Shown here one piece after another: positions 1 through 8,345 of a stretch of 64,000 nucleotides of DNA. The stretch lies in contig CAZWAK010000004.1 of assembly GCA_964631865.1 (NCBI GenBank), positions 53,868-117,867 on the forward strand, read 5' to 3'. A model generated the notes under the pieces. That model was not told the origin of the DNA and did not search any database. It saw only the letters and a list, made by a program, of their open reading frames with translations. Both the position numbers and the translations under genes were made by a program. The stretch is from JAFDVL01 sp964631865 (lineage in GTDB: Bacteria; Acidobacteriota; Blastocatellia; RBC074). How positions within the stretch are numbered: the first letter of the stretch is position 1; each line of letters starts with the position of its first letter.

Positions 1-205
1 GCTGCGCGCAGATTTCATCAATGGTTGTGATGACATCTGGCTCCAAATAAGTCATCCCACATTGATCGCATTGAATCATAGGTACGTCTTCGATGATGAC
101 TGCTTGTTTTCCGCGCCCATAAAGTTCGTCGCGTTTGATTTGTCGAGCCGCACGCGCGCCACAGTTGCGGCAGATTTCATACGAATGGATTTTTCTCGAA
201 GCCAT
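1..205 (-). CDS. YgiT-type zinc-finger antitoxin (MqsA N-terminal-like), partial
   Basis: The reading frame starts at the ATG at 205 and runs off the left edge, so only about 68 residues are visible. It carries two CxxC knuckles, CRNC and CDQC, about 35 residues apart, and the segment VIIEDVPMIQCDQCG. That pattern is typical of the YgiT/MqsA zinc-binding domain of type II antitoxins. A DNA-binding helix-turn-helix would be expected further on but lies outside the window. The gene begins 24 bases after the gpsA stop, on the same strand. No toxin gene is visible on the upstream side, so any partner must lie beyond the edge or be absent. Confidence 0.75.
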   Translation of the reverse strand, partial: MASRKIHSYEICRNCGARAARQIKRDELYGRGKQAVIIEDVPMIQCDQCGMTYLEPDVITTIDEICAQ

Positions 206-229
206 AATCGTCAAACGCGCTCGTATATC

Positions 230-1228
230 CTACTCCCCCTTCAGTGGACGATCCATCAATTCTTGCAATAACTGCTGCGGCGTTTTGCCTTCGTAAAGCA
301 TTTGGTATACGCCTTCGGTGATGGGCATTTCGACGCTGCGGCGTTGCGCGAGTTCGTGCGTCGCCTTCGCCGTCTTCACGCCTTCCGCGACCTGGCGCGT
401 TTCGCTGATGATTTGTTCGAGCGTGCGGCCTTGCCCCAACGCGACGCCGACTTGCCGATTGCGCGACAGATTGCCGAGACAGGTCAGCACTAGATCGCCC
501 ATTCCCGCCAAGCCGGCCAACGTTTCGCCGCGCCCGCCCAAGCGTACCGCGAGCCGCGTCATCTCCGCCAAGCCCCGCGTAATCAGCGCCGTCACGCTGT
601 TGTAGCCCAAGCCCAAACCGTGTACGACACCCGTCGCAATCGCCATCACGTTTTTGACTGCGCCGCCGATTTCGACGCCGACGACATCCGTGTTCGTGTA
701 GACGCGAAAACGGCTCGAAGACAGCGCCGCCTGCACCGCTTGCGCCGCTTCCATGTCCGACGAAGCCGCGACGATGGCCGAAGGCTGATCCTGCGCAACT
801 TCCAAAGCAAAGCTGGGGCCGGAAAGCGCGACATAACGTGGTGCGAATGTGGCTTGCAACACATCGCGCACGACTTCTTCCATCCGCATTTGCGTGTGAA
901 TTTCGATGCCTTTCGTCGCGCTCACAAAAATCATTTCGGCACGCAAATGCGGCAGCATGTTCGTGTAGACTTCGCGGCAAACGTGCGAAGGAATCGCGGT
1001 GAAAACCAATTCTGCTTTGTGCAAAGCTTCGTGCAAATCGTGCGTCGGCGCGATGTTTTCCGGCAACGCAAAGCCGGGCAAATAGACTAGGTTTTCGCGC
1101 TTGGTGGTCAGCAGTTTGGCGACTTCAGGATCGTGCGCCCAGAGCTTGATGCGATGATGACTGCGCGCCGCAACTAACGCGAGCGCGGTTCCGTAACTGC
1201 CTGCTCCGATGATAGCGATCTGTTTCAT
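230..1228 (-). CDS. gpsA: NAD(P)+-dependent glycerol-3-phosphate dehydrogenase
   Basis: This cytoplasmic enzyme reduces dihydroxyacetone phosphate to sn-glycerol 3-phosphate, the backbone for phospholipids. The 332-residue protein has the usual family length. It opens with the Rossmann motif GAGSYGTAL at residues 8-16. ATKG (K106) and the GGAVKN segment (K192) correspond to the conserved active-site lysines. The next gene on the same strand upstream is plsY, which uses the product, so the two steps of phosphatidate synthesis are adjacent. The 37-base gap to plsY holds short AAATTTC/AAATCTC direct repeats. The start at 1228 is the ATG directly before the Rossmann fold. Confidence 0.97.
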   Translation of the reverse strand: MKQIAIIGAGSYGTALALVAARSHHRIKLWAHDPEVAKLLTTKRENLVYLPGFALPENIAPTHDLHEALHKAELVFTAIPSHVCREVYTNMLPHLRAEMIFVSATKGIEIHTQMRMEEVVRDVLQATFAPRYVALSGPSFALEVAQDQPSAIVAASSDMEAAQAVQAALSSSRFRVYTNTDVVGVEIGGAVKNVMAIATGVVHGLGLGYNSVTALITRGLAEMTRLAVRLGGRGETLAGLAGMGDLVLTCLGNLSRNRQVGVALGQGRTLEQIISETRQVAEGVKTAKATHELAQRRSVEMPITEGVYQMLYEGKTPQQLLQELMDRPLKGE

Positions 1229-1265
1229 CCCACAATCTCAAATTTCAAATCTCAAATTTCAAATC

Positions 1266-1895
1266 TCAAACAGGCTTCGCCGCCCCGAATTTATTTTCCG
1301 TCCCGCTCATCAATCGTTGGATGTTTTCGTGATGCTTGAAAACGATCACCGCTGCCACAATCGTGATCGCCACAAGCATTTGCGTCAGATATGGACTCGG
1401 CCACACCCAACCATTCCAAAACCAAATCAGCGGAATCATAATCACGCTGCCGATGATGGAACCAAGTGAAATGTAGTGAGTCTTCGCTACAATGCCGATG
1501 AAGATTGCAAATGCACACAACGCGGCAACCGGCGCGATGGCGAGGAACACGCCAAGCCCTGTCGCTACGCCCTTGCCCGCTTTGAAGCCGAGCCAGACGG
1601 GAAAGATGTGACCGAGGATGGCTAAAATCGCGGCTCCGGCCACAATCCACGTCGTTTCGCCCCAGCCCACCTTCGTCAGCCAACGCGCGAGCAGCACGGC
1701 AACAACACCTTTCACGATGTCGAGCGCGAACGTCAGAATCCCCAGCGTCTTGCCCGCCGTGCGCAACACATTCGTCGCGCCGGTCGCACCGCTGCCCGAA
1801 GCACGCACATCCTGGCCGGTTTTGAGTTTGACGATGATGTGTCCGAACGGAATCGAGCCGAGGAAGTAAGCAAGAATCAGGGCAATGTAGTTCAT
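1266..1895 (-). CDS. plsY: Acyl-phosphate:glycerol-3-phosphate acyltransferase
   Basis: PlsY is an integral inner-membrane enzyme that transfers an acyl group from acyl phosphate to glycerol 3-phosphate, giving lysophosphatidate. The 209-residue protein has several hydrophobic segments. It carries the three expected loops: LGSIPFG near residues 12-18, SGSGATGATN at 33-42 (family motif SGNxGATN), and GFKAGKGVATGLG in the second half. Length matches the family. It lies just upstream of gpsA on the same strand, which supplies its substrate. A 7-bp repeat array fills the gap to cinA. Confidence 0.96.
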   Translation of the reverse strand: MNYIALILAYFLGSIPFGHIIVKLKTGQDVRASGSGATGATNVLRTAGKTLGILTFALDIVKGVVAVLLARWLTKVGWGETTWIVAGAAILAILGHIFPVWLGFKAGKGVATGLGVFLAIAPVAALCAFAIFIGIVAKTHYISLGSIIGSVIMIPLIWFWNGWVWPSPYLTQMLVAITIVAAVIVFKHHENIQRLMSGTENKFGAAKPV

Positions 1896-1898
1896 AAA

Positions 1899-1966
1899 GT
1901 AGTCGGTAGTCGGTAGTCGGTAGTCGGTAGTCGAAGATTCTACTGTCTACCGTCTACTGTCTACCG
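1899..1966. repeat. Inverted 7-bp repeat array (GTAGTCG family)
   Basis: Five exact tandem copies of GTAGTCG occupy 1899-1933. After five bases come four copies of TCTACYG (1939-1966), which are near reverse complements, so the transcript could fold into a long imperfect hairpin. The right arm runs into the cinA coding sequence and supplies its last codon and stop. The same family occurs in reverse orientation at 33850-33920. Confidence 0.85.
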
Positions 1967-3196
1967 AATTCTCCTTCTAATCATATCCAGCGCCGCATTC
2001 ACCGCCAGCGTGCGAATGAATTGCCGATCACCGGGAAACAAAAACTTGCGCGATGAGCTTTGCACTTCGTCGGCAATGCCAATGTACACCAGTCCGACGG
2101 GCTTTTCGTCACTGCCGCCGCCGGGGCCGGCGATGCCGGTGATGCCGATGCCGATGGTCGTGCGGGCGCGGCGACGAATGCCAATCGCCATCGCTTCGGC
2201 GACTTCGGGACTGACTGCGCCGTGCTTTTCGATCAGGCGATTCGGCACGCCGAGCAACTCTACTTTCGCTTCGTTGGCGTATGCGATAACGCCTTCTTTG
2301 AAGTATTCGGAACTGCCCGGCACTTCGGTGATGCGCCCTGCCAACAAGCCTCCGGTGCAGCTTTCCGCCGTCGCCAATGTGTATTGCTTGAAGCTCAGCA
2401 ATTCGCCGACAACTTCTTCGAGTTCCTGATTGCGCAACGAAAACACATTGTCGCCGAGCACCATTTCCAACTTGCCGGAAAGTTCCTCGAGCAACTTGTT
2501 CGCTTCGGCTTCGGTCTTGGCTTGCGCGGTCAAATGCAATTCGATTTGGCCTTTGCCGAAGAGGATCGTGGTCGTTGGATTTTTGTAGTTTTTGTAGATC
2601 GGCGCGGCGCGTTCGTCTACACCAGATTCGGTCAGGCCGAAGATGCTGAGTTGTCGGCGCAACAACACGATGTCGCCCGCGCGCTCGCGCAGCTTCGGCA
2701 TCACTTGCTCTGTAAACATCGGCTTCATTTCGCGCGGCGGCCCCGGCAGCAGCACGAACGTGCATTTGCCTTCGGTCATCAAAATGCCCGGCGCGGTGCC
2801 GTTGTTGTTTTCCATCGCGGTTGCGCGGTCGGGAATCAACGCTTGCCGCGAATTGATTTCGGGCATCTTCATATCGCGTTTGGCAAAGCGTGCTTGAATT
2901 TTGGCGAGCACCGCGTCATTCAACACCATTCGCCGTTGCAGCACGCGCGAAAAAACTTTCTTCGTGATGTCATCTTCGGTTGGGCCAAGTCCGCCGGTCG
3001 AGATGATAATCTGTGAGCGCTTCATCGCGTCCCGAATCGCTTCTTCCAAAATGGATTCGTCATCGCCGACGACGCTTTTGAATTTGACTTCAATGCCGAT
3101 GGAATTGAGTTTTTCGGTGAGCCAGAGCGAGTTCGTATCGGTGCGATACGGCGTGAGCATTTCCGAACCAATAGCAATAATTTCAGCGTGCAGCAT
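1961..3196 (-). CDS. cinA: CinA family protein (competence/damage-inducible; NMN deamidase type)
   Basis: The 411-residue protein starts at the ATG at 3196 with MLHAEIIAIGSEML, the canonical beginning of the MoaB/MogA-like molybdopterin-binding fold. A longer frame upstream only translates the flanking repeat array and is rejected. The C-terminal part holds LATAESCTGGLLAG and the GIAGPGGGSDEKPVG segment of the CinA deamidase domain, which in characterised members hydrolyses nicotinamide mononucleotide in pyridine nucleotide recycling. Both domains are complete. cinA lies between plsY and pgpA on the same strand. The stop codon lies inside a repeat array, so the last residues (RRRIR) may be repeat-derived. 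Confidence 0.93.
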   Translation of the reverse strand: MLHAEIIAIGSEMLTPYRTDTNSLWLTEKLNSIGIEVKFKSVVGDDESILEEAIRDAMKRSQIIISTGGLGPTEDDITKKVFSRVLQRRMVLNDAVLAKIQARFAKRDMKMPEINSRQALIPDRATAMENNNGTAPGILMTEGKCTFVLLPGPPREMKPMFTEQVMPKLRERAGDIVLLRRQLSIFGLTESGVDERAAPIYKNYKNPTTTILFGKGQIELHLTAQAKTEAEANKLLEELSGKLEMVLGDNVFSLRNQELEEVVGELLSFKQYTLATAESCTGGLLAGRITEVPGSSEYFKEGVIAYANEAKVELLGVPNRLIEKHGAVSPEVAEAMAIGIRRRARTTIGIGITGIAGPGGGSDEKPVGLVYIGIADEVQSSSRKFLFPGDRQFIRTLAVNAALDMIRRRIR

Positions 3197-3199
3197 AAA

Positions 3200-3280
3200 T
3201 CGGTTGTCGGTGGTTGGTGGTCGGTGGTCGGTTCGTGAGTTGCGGCGAGAACCGGCAACTGACAACCGGCAACCGACAAC
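3200..3280. repeat. Inverted 7-bp repeat array (TCGGTGG/AACCGAC)
   Basis: Between cinA and pgpA, tandem 7-mers of the type TCGGTTG/TCGGTGG (3200-3234) are followed after a short spacer by AACCGGC/AACTGAC/AACCGAC units (3250-3280). The two arms are roughly complementary. The element fills nearly the whole intergenic gap. Confidence 0.75.
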
Positions 3281-3282
3281 TT

Positions 3283-3804
3283 TCAGTAAAGAAGTTGTGG
3301 TGCAACGAGCGGCACGAATGATAGCACTACTGCGGCGTAAATGCCCGCCACGATGTCATCAAACATCACGCCCAATCCGGCGGGCAAATCCTGGAGTTGT
3401 TTGATTGGATATGGCTTCCAAATATCGAACGCGCGAAAGAGAACAAAGCCAATCATCATCACAATGGTCGGATTGCTGAGTTCGGCGACGAGCAGCGGTG
3501 CGATGAGGATGAACGAAATCAATTGGCCTGCGACTTCGTCCACAACAATTCGTTGCGCATCCTTTTCGCCAAAGATTTTCTCACCGCGATTGCCTGCCCA
3601 AACGCCGAGTGCAGAAATGATGATGCTGATGACGATGAGGACGGATTGAAAATATTGTGGAGCCGTTTTACAAATAGCGAAAACGCCGTAAAAAATGGCG
3701 AGGCCAAGTGCCGCGCCAAACGTGCCGGGGGCGAAGGGGATTAAGCCTACGCCACAAGTGCAAATGGCAGCGGCGAGGCGGTCAGGAATAGTTTGAGTTT
3801 GCAT
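3283..3804 (-). CDS. pgpA: Phosphatidylglycerophosphatase A
   Basis: PgpA dephosphorylates phosphatidylglycerol phosphate at the inner membrane, the last step to phosphatidylglycerol. The 173-residue product, read from the ATG at 3804, has four hydrophobic stretches. It has family signatures PGTFGAALG (26-34), VVDEVAGQL (87-95), FRAFDIWKP (123-131) and GVMFDDIVAG (145-154), with the acidic pairs that bind metal. An upstream TTG at 3822 would add six residues. The neighbours gpsA and plsY supply the same phospholipid pathway, so this strand forms a loose phospholipid block. Confidence 0.92.
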   Translation of the reverse strand: MQTQTIPDRLAAAICTCGVGLIPFAPGTFGAALGLAIFYGVFAICKTAPQYFQSVLIVISIIISALGVWAGNRGEKIFGEKDAQRIVVDEVAGQLISFILIAPLLVAELSNPTIVMMIGFVLFRAFDIWKPYPIKQLQDLPAGLGVMFDDIVAGIYAAVVLSFVPLVAPQLLY

Positions 3805-3827
3805 TGATTCGGGGAACTTCAACGCAA

Positions 3828-3915
3828 AGGATCAAAGGCGCAAGGGGACAAAGAGAATCTGTTTTGTTTGTCCTTCGTTGACCCTTTGTCTCTTTGATAC
3901 GTTGCCTTTTTCTTT
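3828..3915. repeat. Inverted repeat array (CAAAGGC/CTTTGTC)
   Basis: The gap between pgpA and rimO holds purine-rich units such as CAAAGGATCAAAGGC and GACAAAGAG. These are followed by their approximate complements CCCTTTGTCTCTTTGAT and GCCTTTTTCTTTG. The architecture (array, short spacer, complementary array) matches the other elements in the window. The repeat is imperfect. Confidence 0.65.
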
Positions 3916-3918
3916 GTG

Positions 3919-5295
3919 CTAAATCACGCGCGCGATCAAATCGTATTCGTGCGCTTCGGTAATTTCGAGGTTGATGAACGTGCCCGGCTGAACGTCAAAG
4001 CCGTCTGGCACATCGTTGATGAGAATGTGCCCGTCCACTTCGGGCGCTTGCGTTTCCAATCGCGCTTGCAGGAGCAGTTGGCTTTCTTCGGACACGCCTT
4101 CCAGCAGCGCGCGGAATCGCTGGCCGATCATCGCTTTGTTTTTGCGTTTGGAGATTTTTTGTTGTTCGCGCATCAGCTTCGCGCGGCGGGAACGCATCGT
4201 TTTTGCCGCGACTTTGCCGTCCAATTCAAAGCCGTGCGTGCCTTCTTCGTCGGAGTAGGTGAACACGCCGACGCGGTCGAATTCGATGTCTTTGATGAAC
4301 TGCATTAACTCTTCAAAGTCTTCATCCGTTTCGCCGGGAAAGCCGACGATGAAGGTCGTGCGCAGCGCGATGTCGGGCACGAATTTGCGCGCACGGTTCA
4401 GAAGCTTTTCGAGCATCGCGCGATTGCCGCCGCGTCGCATCCGCTTGAGCATGTTTGCGCTCGCGTGTTGGAGCGGCATATCGAGGTAGTTACAAACTTT
4501 CGATTCTTCCGCCATCACCGCCAGCGTCGCATCGCTCAATGAATTCGGGTACGTGTACATCACGCGAATCCATTCGATGCCGTCTACTTGCGCCAGGCCT
4601 TTCAGCAAATCCGCGAGACCGTCCTTCAAGCCCAAATCCAAACCGTACTGCGTCGAGTCCTGCGAAATCAGCACGAGTTCTTTGACGCCTTGCGCGGCGA
4701 GTTGCTGGGCTTCATTGATGATCGAACCGGCACGGCGCGAACGATATTTCCCGCGCATCTGCGGAATCGCGCAAAACGCGCAGGTGTGATCGCAGCCTTC
4801 GGCAATTTTCACATACGCAAAATGCTTCGGCGTCGCCAGCACACGCGGCGCGTTTTCGTCGTAAATGTAGGTCGGCAAGCCGCGCGTCATCCAACTGTTG
4901 GAAGCGATGAACGCGGCGTCTTGTTGGGCTACAGCAGCCGGATCAACAGCAGCGACGATCTTTTCAATCTCGCTTGTGCCAAGCACCGCATCCACTTCGG
5001 GCAGTTGATTCAGCAAATCCTGCCGATAGCGTTCGACCAAGCAACCCGCGACAACCAATCGTTTCAAGTTCGCGGAATCTTTCAGCGCCGCCATTTCCAG
5101 AATCGTGTCAATGGATTCCTGTTTGGCGGAATCAATGAAGCCGCAAGTGTTCACAACCATCACGTCGGCCTCTTCGCGCGCCGTCGTGAGTTCGTAGCCG
5201 TGCAATTTGAGTTGCCCCATCATCACTTCGCTGTCCACTAAATTTTTCGGACAACCGAGGCTGACGAAGCCGATTTTTGCAATGTCAGATTTCAT
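3919..5295 (-). CDS. rimO: Ribosomal protein uS12 (S12) methylthiotransferase
   Basis: RimO is a radical-SAM enzyme that adds a methylthio group to an aspartate of ribosomal protein S12. With the start at 5295 (MKSDIAKIGFVSLGCPKN) it has 458 residues. The N-terminal domain has three cluster cysteines, C15, C51 and C85. The radical-SAM CxxxCxxC is C168-C172-C175 within EGCDHTCAFCAIP, and the C-terminal stretch fits a TRAM domain. This start overlaps the end of the toxin gene by 11 bases; an alternative ATG at 5310 overlaps by 26. The overlap suggests translational coupling to the TA genes upstream, an odd partnership for a ribosome-modification enzyme. Confidence 0.95.
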   Translation of the reverse strand: MKSDIAKIGFVSLGCPKNLVDSEVMMGQLKLHGYELTTAREEADVMVVNTCGFIDSAKQESIDTILEMAALKDSANLKRLVVAGCLVERYRQDLLNQLPEVDAVLGTSEIEKIVAAVDPAAVAQQDAAFIASNSWMTRGLPTYIYDENAPRVLATPKHFAYVKIAEGCDHTCAFCAIPQMRGKYRSRRAGSIINEAQQLAAQGVKELVLISQDSTQYGLDLGLKDGLADLLKGLAQVDGIEWIRVMYTYPNSLSDATLAVMAEESKVCNYLDMPLQHASANMLKRMRRGGNRAMLEKLLNRARKFVPDIALRTTFIVGFPGETDEDFEELMQFIKDIEFDRVGVFTYSDEEGTHGFELDGKVAAKTMRSRRAKLMREQQKISKRKNKAMIGQRFRALLEGVSEESQLLLQARLETQAPEVDGHILINDVPDGFDVQPGTFINLEITEAHEYDLIARVI

Positions 5296-5632
5296 TTTCT
5301 GTTTCTTCATCAAGCTCCAACGCCGCTCGCAATGCCTGATGGAGTTCTTGGATTTTTTCCGGGGAAAGCGCGCCAACGTAATTGGTCAACAGTGATTTCG
5401 GCAAACTGACTAATTCATCGCAATGGATGCTGCTGTCGTGCTTCAATCCCTCATCAATTCCGGCACGCACCTGCGTTTCTAGACCGTCGTGGTGTGAATA
5501 AACCGGGGCGCAAATGACAGAGGAAAAGCGCGAGTCAATCAACATTTGTCGGCTCACGATCACAAACACCCGATTCCGCTTGGGATCACGCCCGGAAGGC
5601 ATTGGCACACGATATAATTCGCCGCGTCTCAT
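5285..5632 (-). CDS. PemK/MazF-type toxin endoribonuclease
   Basis: The 115-residue protein begins MRRGELYRVPMPSG and continues with RNRVFVIVSRQ and SSVICAPV, the pattern of PemK/MazF toxins, which cleave mRNA. The family's expected start (RGEIW-like) and the central CDELVSLPKS segment are both present, and the length is normal. Its ATG overlaps the antitoxin stop by four bases, the usual TA gene arrangement. Its 3' end overlaps rimO. Repression would be expected from the antitoxin-toxin complex acting on the shared promoter. Confidence 0.88.
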   Translation of the reverse strand: MRRGELYRVPMPSGRDPKRNRVFVIVSRQMLIDSRFSSVICAPVYSHHDGLETQVRAGIDEGLKHDSSIHCDELVSLPKSLLTNYVGALSPEKIQELHQALRAALELDEETENEI

Positions 5633-5862
5633 AGCTGAATTTGATATTTCAGTACATCCATTGCTTCTTCGTTCAACCGGTCGGCGTTGCGGTTGATGAT
5701 CTCCATATCTTTTGCATCGCGCTCAGCTTTTGATAAGCGTTTGGTTTTAGCCACTACAGCGGGGATTACGTTAATCGCTACTTTCTCCCCCTCCGCTAAT
5801 CTAAGCGGCTGGAGCGGACGCAAAATACCATGTTCATAAACGGCTTCGATTTTAATATTCAT
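5629..5862 (-). CDS. DUF104-type antitoxin
   Basis: The 77-residue protein starts MNIKIEAVYEHGILRPLQPL and continues LAEGEKVAINV. This closely matches the DUF104 (AF2212-like) antitoxin pattern, a small beta-rich DNA-contacting domain found upstream of PIN or MazF toxins. Its stop overlaps the toxin start, so the two genes are coupled. It is the first gene of a minus-strand unit that continues through the toxin into rimO. The C-terminal half, rich in charged residues, is likely the toxin-binding part. Confidence 0.8.
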   Translation of the reverse strand: MNIKIEAVYEHGILRPLQPLRLAEGEKVAINVIPAVVAKTKRLSKAERDAKDMEIINRNADRLNEEAMDVLKYQIQL

Positions 5863-5907
5863 AGTTAAGCCCCTTTCTTGCTTTGCAAGCCTGCCTTTCA
5901 GCCGTGA

Positions 5908-5916
5908 AGTATAGCA
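5908..5916 (-). promoter_or_regulatory. Candidate extended -10 promoter of the TA operon
   Basis: On the minus strand the sequence reads TGCTATACT, an extended -10 element about 45 bases upstream of the DUF104 start codon. No good -35 box is seen at 17 bases. Within the 305-base divergent gap (5863-6167) nothing else on the minus strand looks like a promoter. Confidence 0.4.
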
Positions 5917-6023
5917 TCAAGTTCGATACCACAAACAAACCCGTGCCAGCAGCCGCTCAAACCCCGTGACAAATTCTGTCGCCGCCTGCGCCAAAGATTG
6001 TTATTCGTGAAATGCGAATCTGC

Positions 6024-6032
6024 TGGTATATT
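6024..6032 (+). promoter_or_regulatory. Candidate extended -10 promoter of the porin gene
   Basis: TGGTATATT at 6024-6032 fits an extended -10 box. It would give a transcript with a 5' leader of about 130 bases before the GTG start at 6168. The leader contains no recognised riboswitch. Confidence 0.35.
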
Positions 6033-6167
6033 CTCCGCGCTCTGGCTGTCCGCCCTGCCCTCCCACATGGGACAGAGACCAAAACTACCGCGACTCCCGC
6101 TGCCGTTGCAGTACACCACTCCTGGCTCGAACCCACATCCTTTTTATTTCCACCAAAGGAGTCAATC

Positions 6168-7430
6168 GTGTACAAAAGATTCGTTACTTTCAATTTGCTG
6201 CTCTTCCTTTTCCTCCTCGGCGTTCAGGCACAGGAAAATCCGGCTCCGGTTGCGCCCGAAAAAATGCCAATGACCATTCCCGTCGGCTCAGACGATAAGG
6301 CGAAAGAGGAAAAGGCCAATAAAGACGTGGGCACAACCGTCACGGCAGGACAGCCCGTCAGCAGCGATCCGACCAGCGCCCCTACGCTGGTTTCCGCGCC
6401 GACCAGCTTCGCCAGGCAGATCAATTGGACGATCATCGCGGACGGGTATTACACCTACAATTTCAATCGTCCGGACGACAACTTCAACGCCGGATTTTAT
6501 ATGGAACCGCGCCATAATCGTCCGACGCTCAATATGGTGAAGTTGAATCTGGAAAAAGCCTCCACGTTGGACAGTCCGTTCGGCTTCCGCGTGGATTTGG
6601 TCGGCGGCCCCTCGAATCAGCTTTTGCTGGGCACCAAAGACCGTGCGCGCGGCTTGGAGGCGACGCGCGTGTTGTGGCAAGGCTATGTCAGCTACACGGC
6701 TCCGGTGGGCAACGGCTTGACCGTTGATTTCGGCAAATATGCCACGCCCATCGGCGCAGAAGTCGTGGATACGAAAGACAACTTCAACTATTCGCATTCG
6801 TACTTGTTTGCCTATGGGCCGTTCTATCACACCGGATTGCGCGCCAAATATGCCTTCACCGACAAAGTTTCGGTCACGGGGTATCTGGTCAATGCGTGGG
6901 ATTCGATAGGCGATACGAACAGCGGCAAGACCATTGGCTTTACGGTCAGCGTCGCGCCGCACAAAAAATTCAGCTTGTCGCAAACCTATCTGGCCGGCCC
7001 GGAAAATCCGCGCGACAACGGCAACTGGCGGCATTTGTTCAATACGATTGCGACCTTTGCGGCGAATGACAAATGGACGTTGATGGGCGATTTTGTCTAT
7101 GGCAATGATCGCGTCACGCTCGCGCCTCAACGTGGCCATTGGACGGGCTTTGCGGGCTATGTGAAACACACGTTCAATGAACGCTTCGCATTGGCCGGGC
7201 GTTATGATGTCTTCCGCGACGAAAACGCTTTGTTTACGGGCTTAGGACAAACGTTGCACGGCTTCACTGCGACGCAGGAAGTGAAGCTGATGAACAATCT
7301 GATTTCCAAATTGGAATTCCGGCGCGGCGTGTCGAATCAGAATTTCTTCACGGCGTCCAACAACCGCTTGTCGAAAAATCAAAACGTCGCGCTGGTCGGC
7401 CTGACGTGGTTCTTCACGAATAAAAAATAA
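6168..7430 (+). CDS. Outer-membrane beta-barrel porin-like protein (OmpL/BBP2 type)
   Basis: The start is the GTG at 6168, preceded six bases upstream by a strong AAAGGAG at 6155-6161. A longer in-frame extension upstream has no such site. The first 22 residues form a signal peptide (LLLFLFLLGVQAQ). After a Pro/Thr/Ser-rich linker, the protein alternates short amphipathic strands (for example IIADGYYTYNF, GFRVDLVGG and a final LTWFF), as in the putative beta-barrel porin 2 family. It probably sits in the outer membrane as a channel; the substrate cannot be read from sequence. It has its own terminator and stands alone. Confidence 0.8.
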   Translation: MYKRFVTFNLLLFLFLLGVQAQENPAPVAPEKMPMTIPVGSDDKAKEEKANKDVGTTVTAGQPVSSDPTSAPTLVSAPTSFARQINWTIIADGYYTYNFNRPDDNFNAGFYMEPRHNRPTLNMVKLNLEKASTLDSPFGFRVDLVGGPSNQLLLGTKDRARGLEATRVLWQGYVSYTAPVGNGLTVDFGKYATPIGAEVVDTKDNFNYSHSYLFAYGPFYHTGLRAKYAFTDKVSVTGYLVNAWDSIGDTNSGKTIGFTVSVAPHKKFSLSQTYLAGPENPRDNGNWRHLFNTIATFAANDKWTLMGDFVYGNDRVTLAPQRGHWTGFAGYVKHTFNERFALAGRYDVFRDENALFTGLGQTLHGFTATQEVKLMNNLISKLEFRRGVSNQNFFTASNNRLSKNQNVALVGLTWFFTNKK

Positions 7431-7462
7431 TGCGAAAACGTTTGCGCAAGCAGACGCGAGCA

Positions 7463-7498
7463 CGAGCAGGATACCCAGGTGTCCTGCTCGTTTTTTTT
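7463..7498 (+). terminator. Rho-independent terminator after the porin gene
   Basis: CGAGCAGGA (7463-7471) pairs perfectly with TCCTGCTCG (7482-7490) around a ten-base loop, and eight T residues follow at 7491-7498. It lies 33 bases beyond the porin stop codon. Confidence 0.93.
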
Positions 7499-7525
7499 GC
7501 GCAGCAGACGTTTGAGCTTGCCCGC

Positions 7526-8299
7526 TCAGCGCCGGGCTGGATGGGTCTGGCGGGCGACGCGCTTTTCTTCCCAGCGCAAATAAAATCGCCTGGTTTGGTC
7601 GCTGTCCGTGCGCGTAAAGATGAGTTGCGCCATCAGGGTGCGGCCTGCCCCGAACGCTTCTCCCTGCACGCGCGGGTTGTAGCCTTGTCGCTCCGGCAAC
7701 GCGAGTTCGCGGCGCATTTGATTGATGACCGCATCGCACGCGCCGAGTTCTGTGCTCGCGCCGCCGACATCGTGCAAGCCCAGCACGCCGTGCGACAATT
7801 CGTGCAACACCGCAAAGCCAACGTCGAAGGCCGCGCGCACTTCGTGATCGCCGCGCAACTCCACAAAGTCCGCAAAGTCCAGTTGCAACTGCTGCACTTC
7901 CAAACGGGTGTTCGTTTGATGGCGATAGTGGACGGTTCCGACCGTGATGCAGGCGAAGGCAAGCGCAGCAGCGTGGTTGTGCGCTTCCAACTCAAAGGCT
8001 TTGGCCCCGTCCACCGTTGCCGCGAGCAATTCCCGCGCGGTGGCCGAACCGCCCGCCAGGCGTGTGCGGTCGCCCAGCACGAGAAAGCCCGCGTCATCGA
8101 ATTGCAATTCGCGCCAACCCGTTTTCTGGCGCAGGCTCTCGGCGAGCAAGCGCAGTTGCGCTTCGTTCAGACGCTGTTTGCCGGGGCTGTTGCGCAAGCC
8201 CGGACGGAAGCGCCAGGGATCGTGGCTGGATGATGTGGCGGAACAGACGAGCGAAGAAAAGATGCTGAGGAGCGCGAGCGTCAAAATGGCTTTGGTCAT
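7526..8299 (-). CDS. Secreted protein with HELSH motif, putative zinc peptidase-like
   Basis: Read from the ATG at 8299, the 257-residue product has a signal peptide (AILTLALLSIFSSLVCSA). Its middle part contains VLHELSHGVLGLHDVGG, an HExxH-type helix followed by an HD pair in metallopeptidase-like spacing. This supports zinc binding. No named peptidase family is recognised and the rest of the protein is unfamiliar. It may be a secreted structural relative with no proteolytic role. It is convergent with the porin gene, from which it is separated by the terminator. Confidence 0.6.
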   Translation of the reverse strand: MTKAILTLALLSIFSSLVCSATSSSHDPWRFRPGLRNSPGKQRLNEAQLRLLAESLRQKTGWRELQFDDAGFLVLGDRTRLAGGSATARELLAATVDGAKAFELEAHNHAAALAFACITVGTVHYRHQTNTRLEVQQLQLDFADFVELRGDHEVRAAFDVGFAVLHELSHGVLGLHDVGGASTELGACDAVINQMRRELALPERQGYNPRVQGEAFGAGRTLMAQLIFTRTDSDQTRRFYLRWEEKRVARQTHPARR

Positions 8300-8345
8300 A
8301 CAAACCCCCAGGAAAAGCTTTTGCAATCAAGCGTTCTTCGCAGGC

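Noticed and set aside
2060..3016. Long open frame opposite cinA (and similar long frames opposite other genes).
   Set aside because: High GC leaves antisense frames open; the translation is His/Arg-rich and matches no family.
6012..6167. A 52-codon N-terminal extension of the porin.
   Set aside because: The GTG at 6168 has a strong ribosome-binding site and starts a clean signal peptide.
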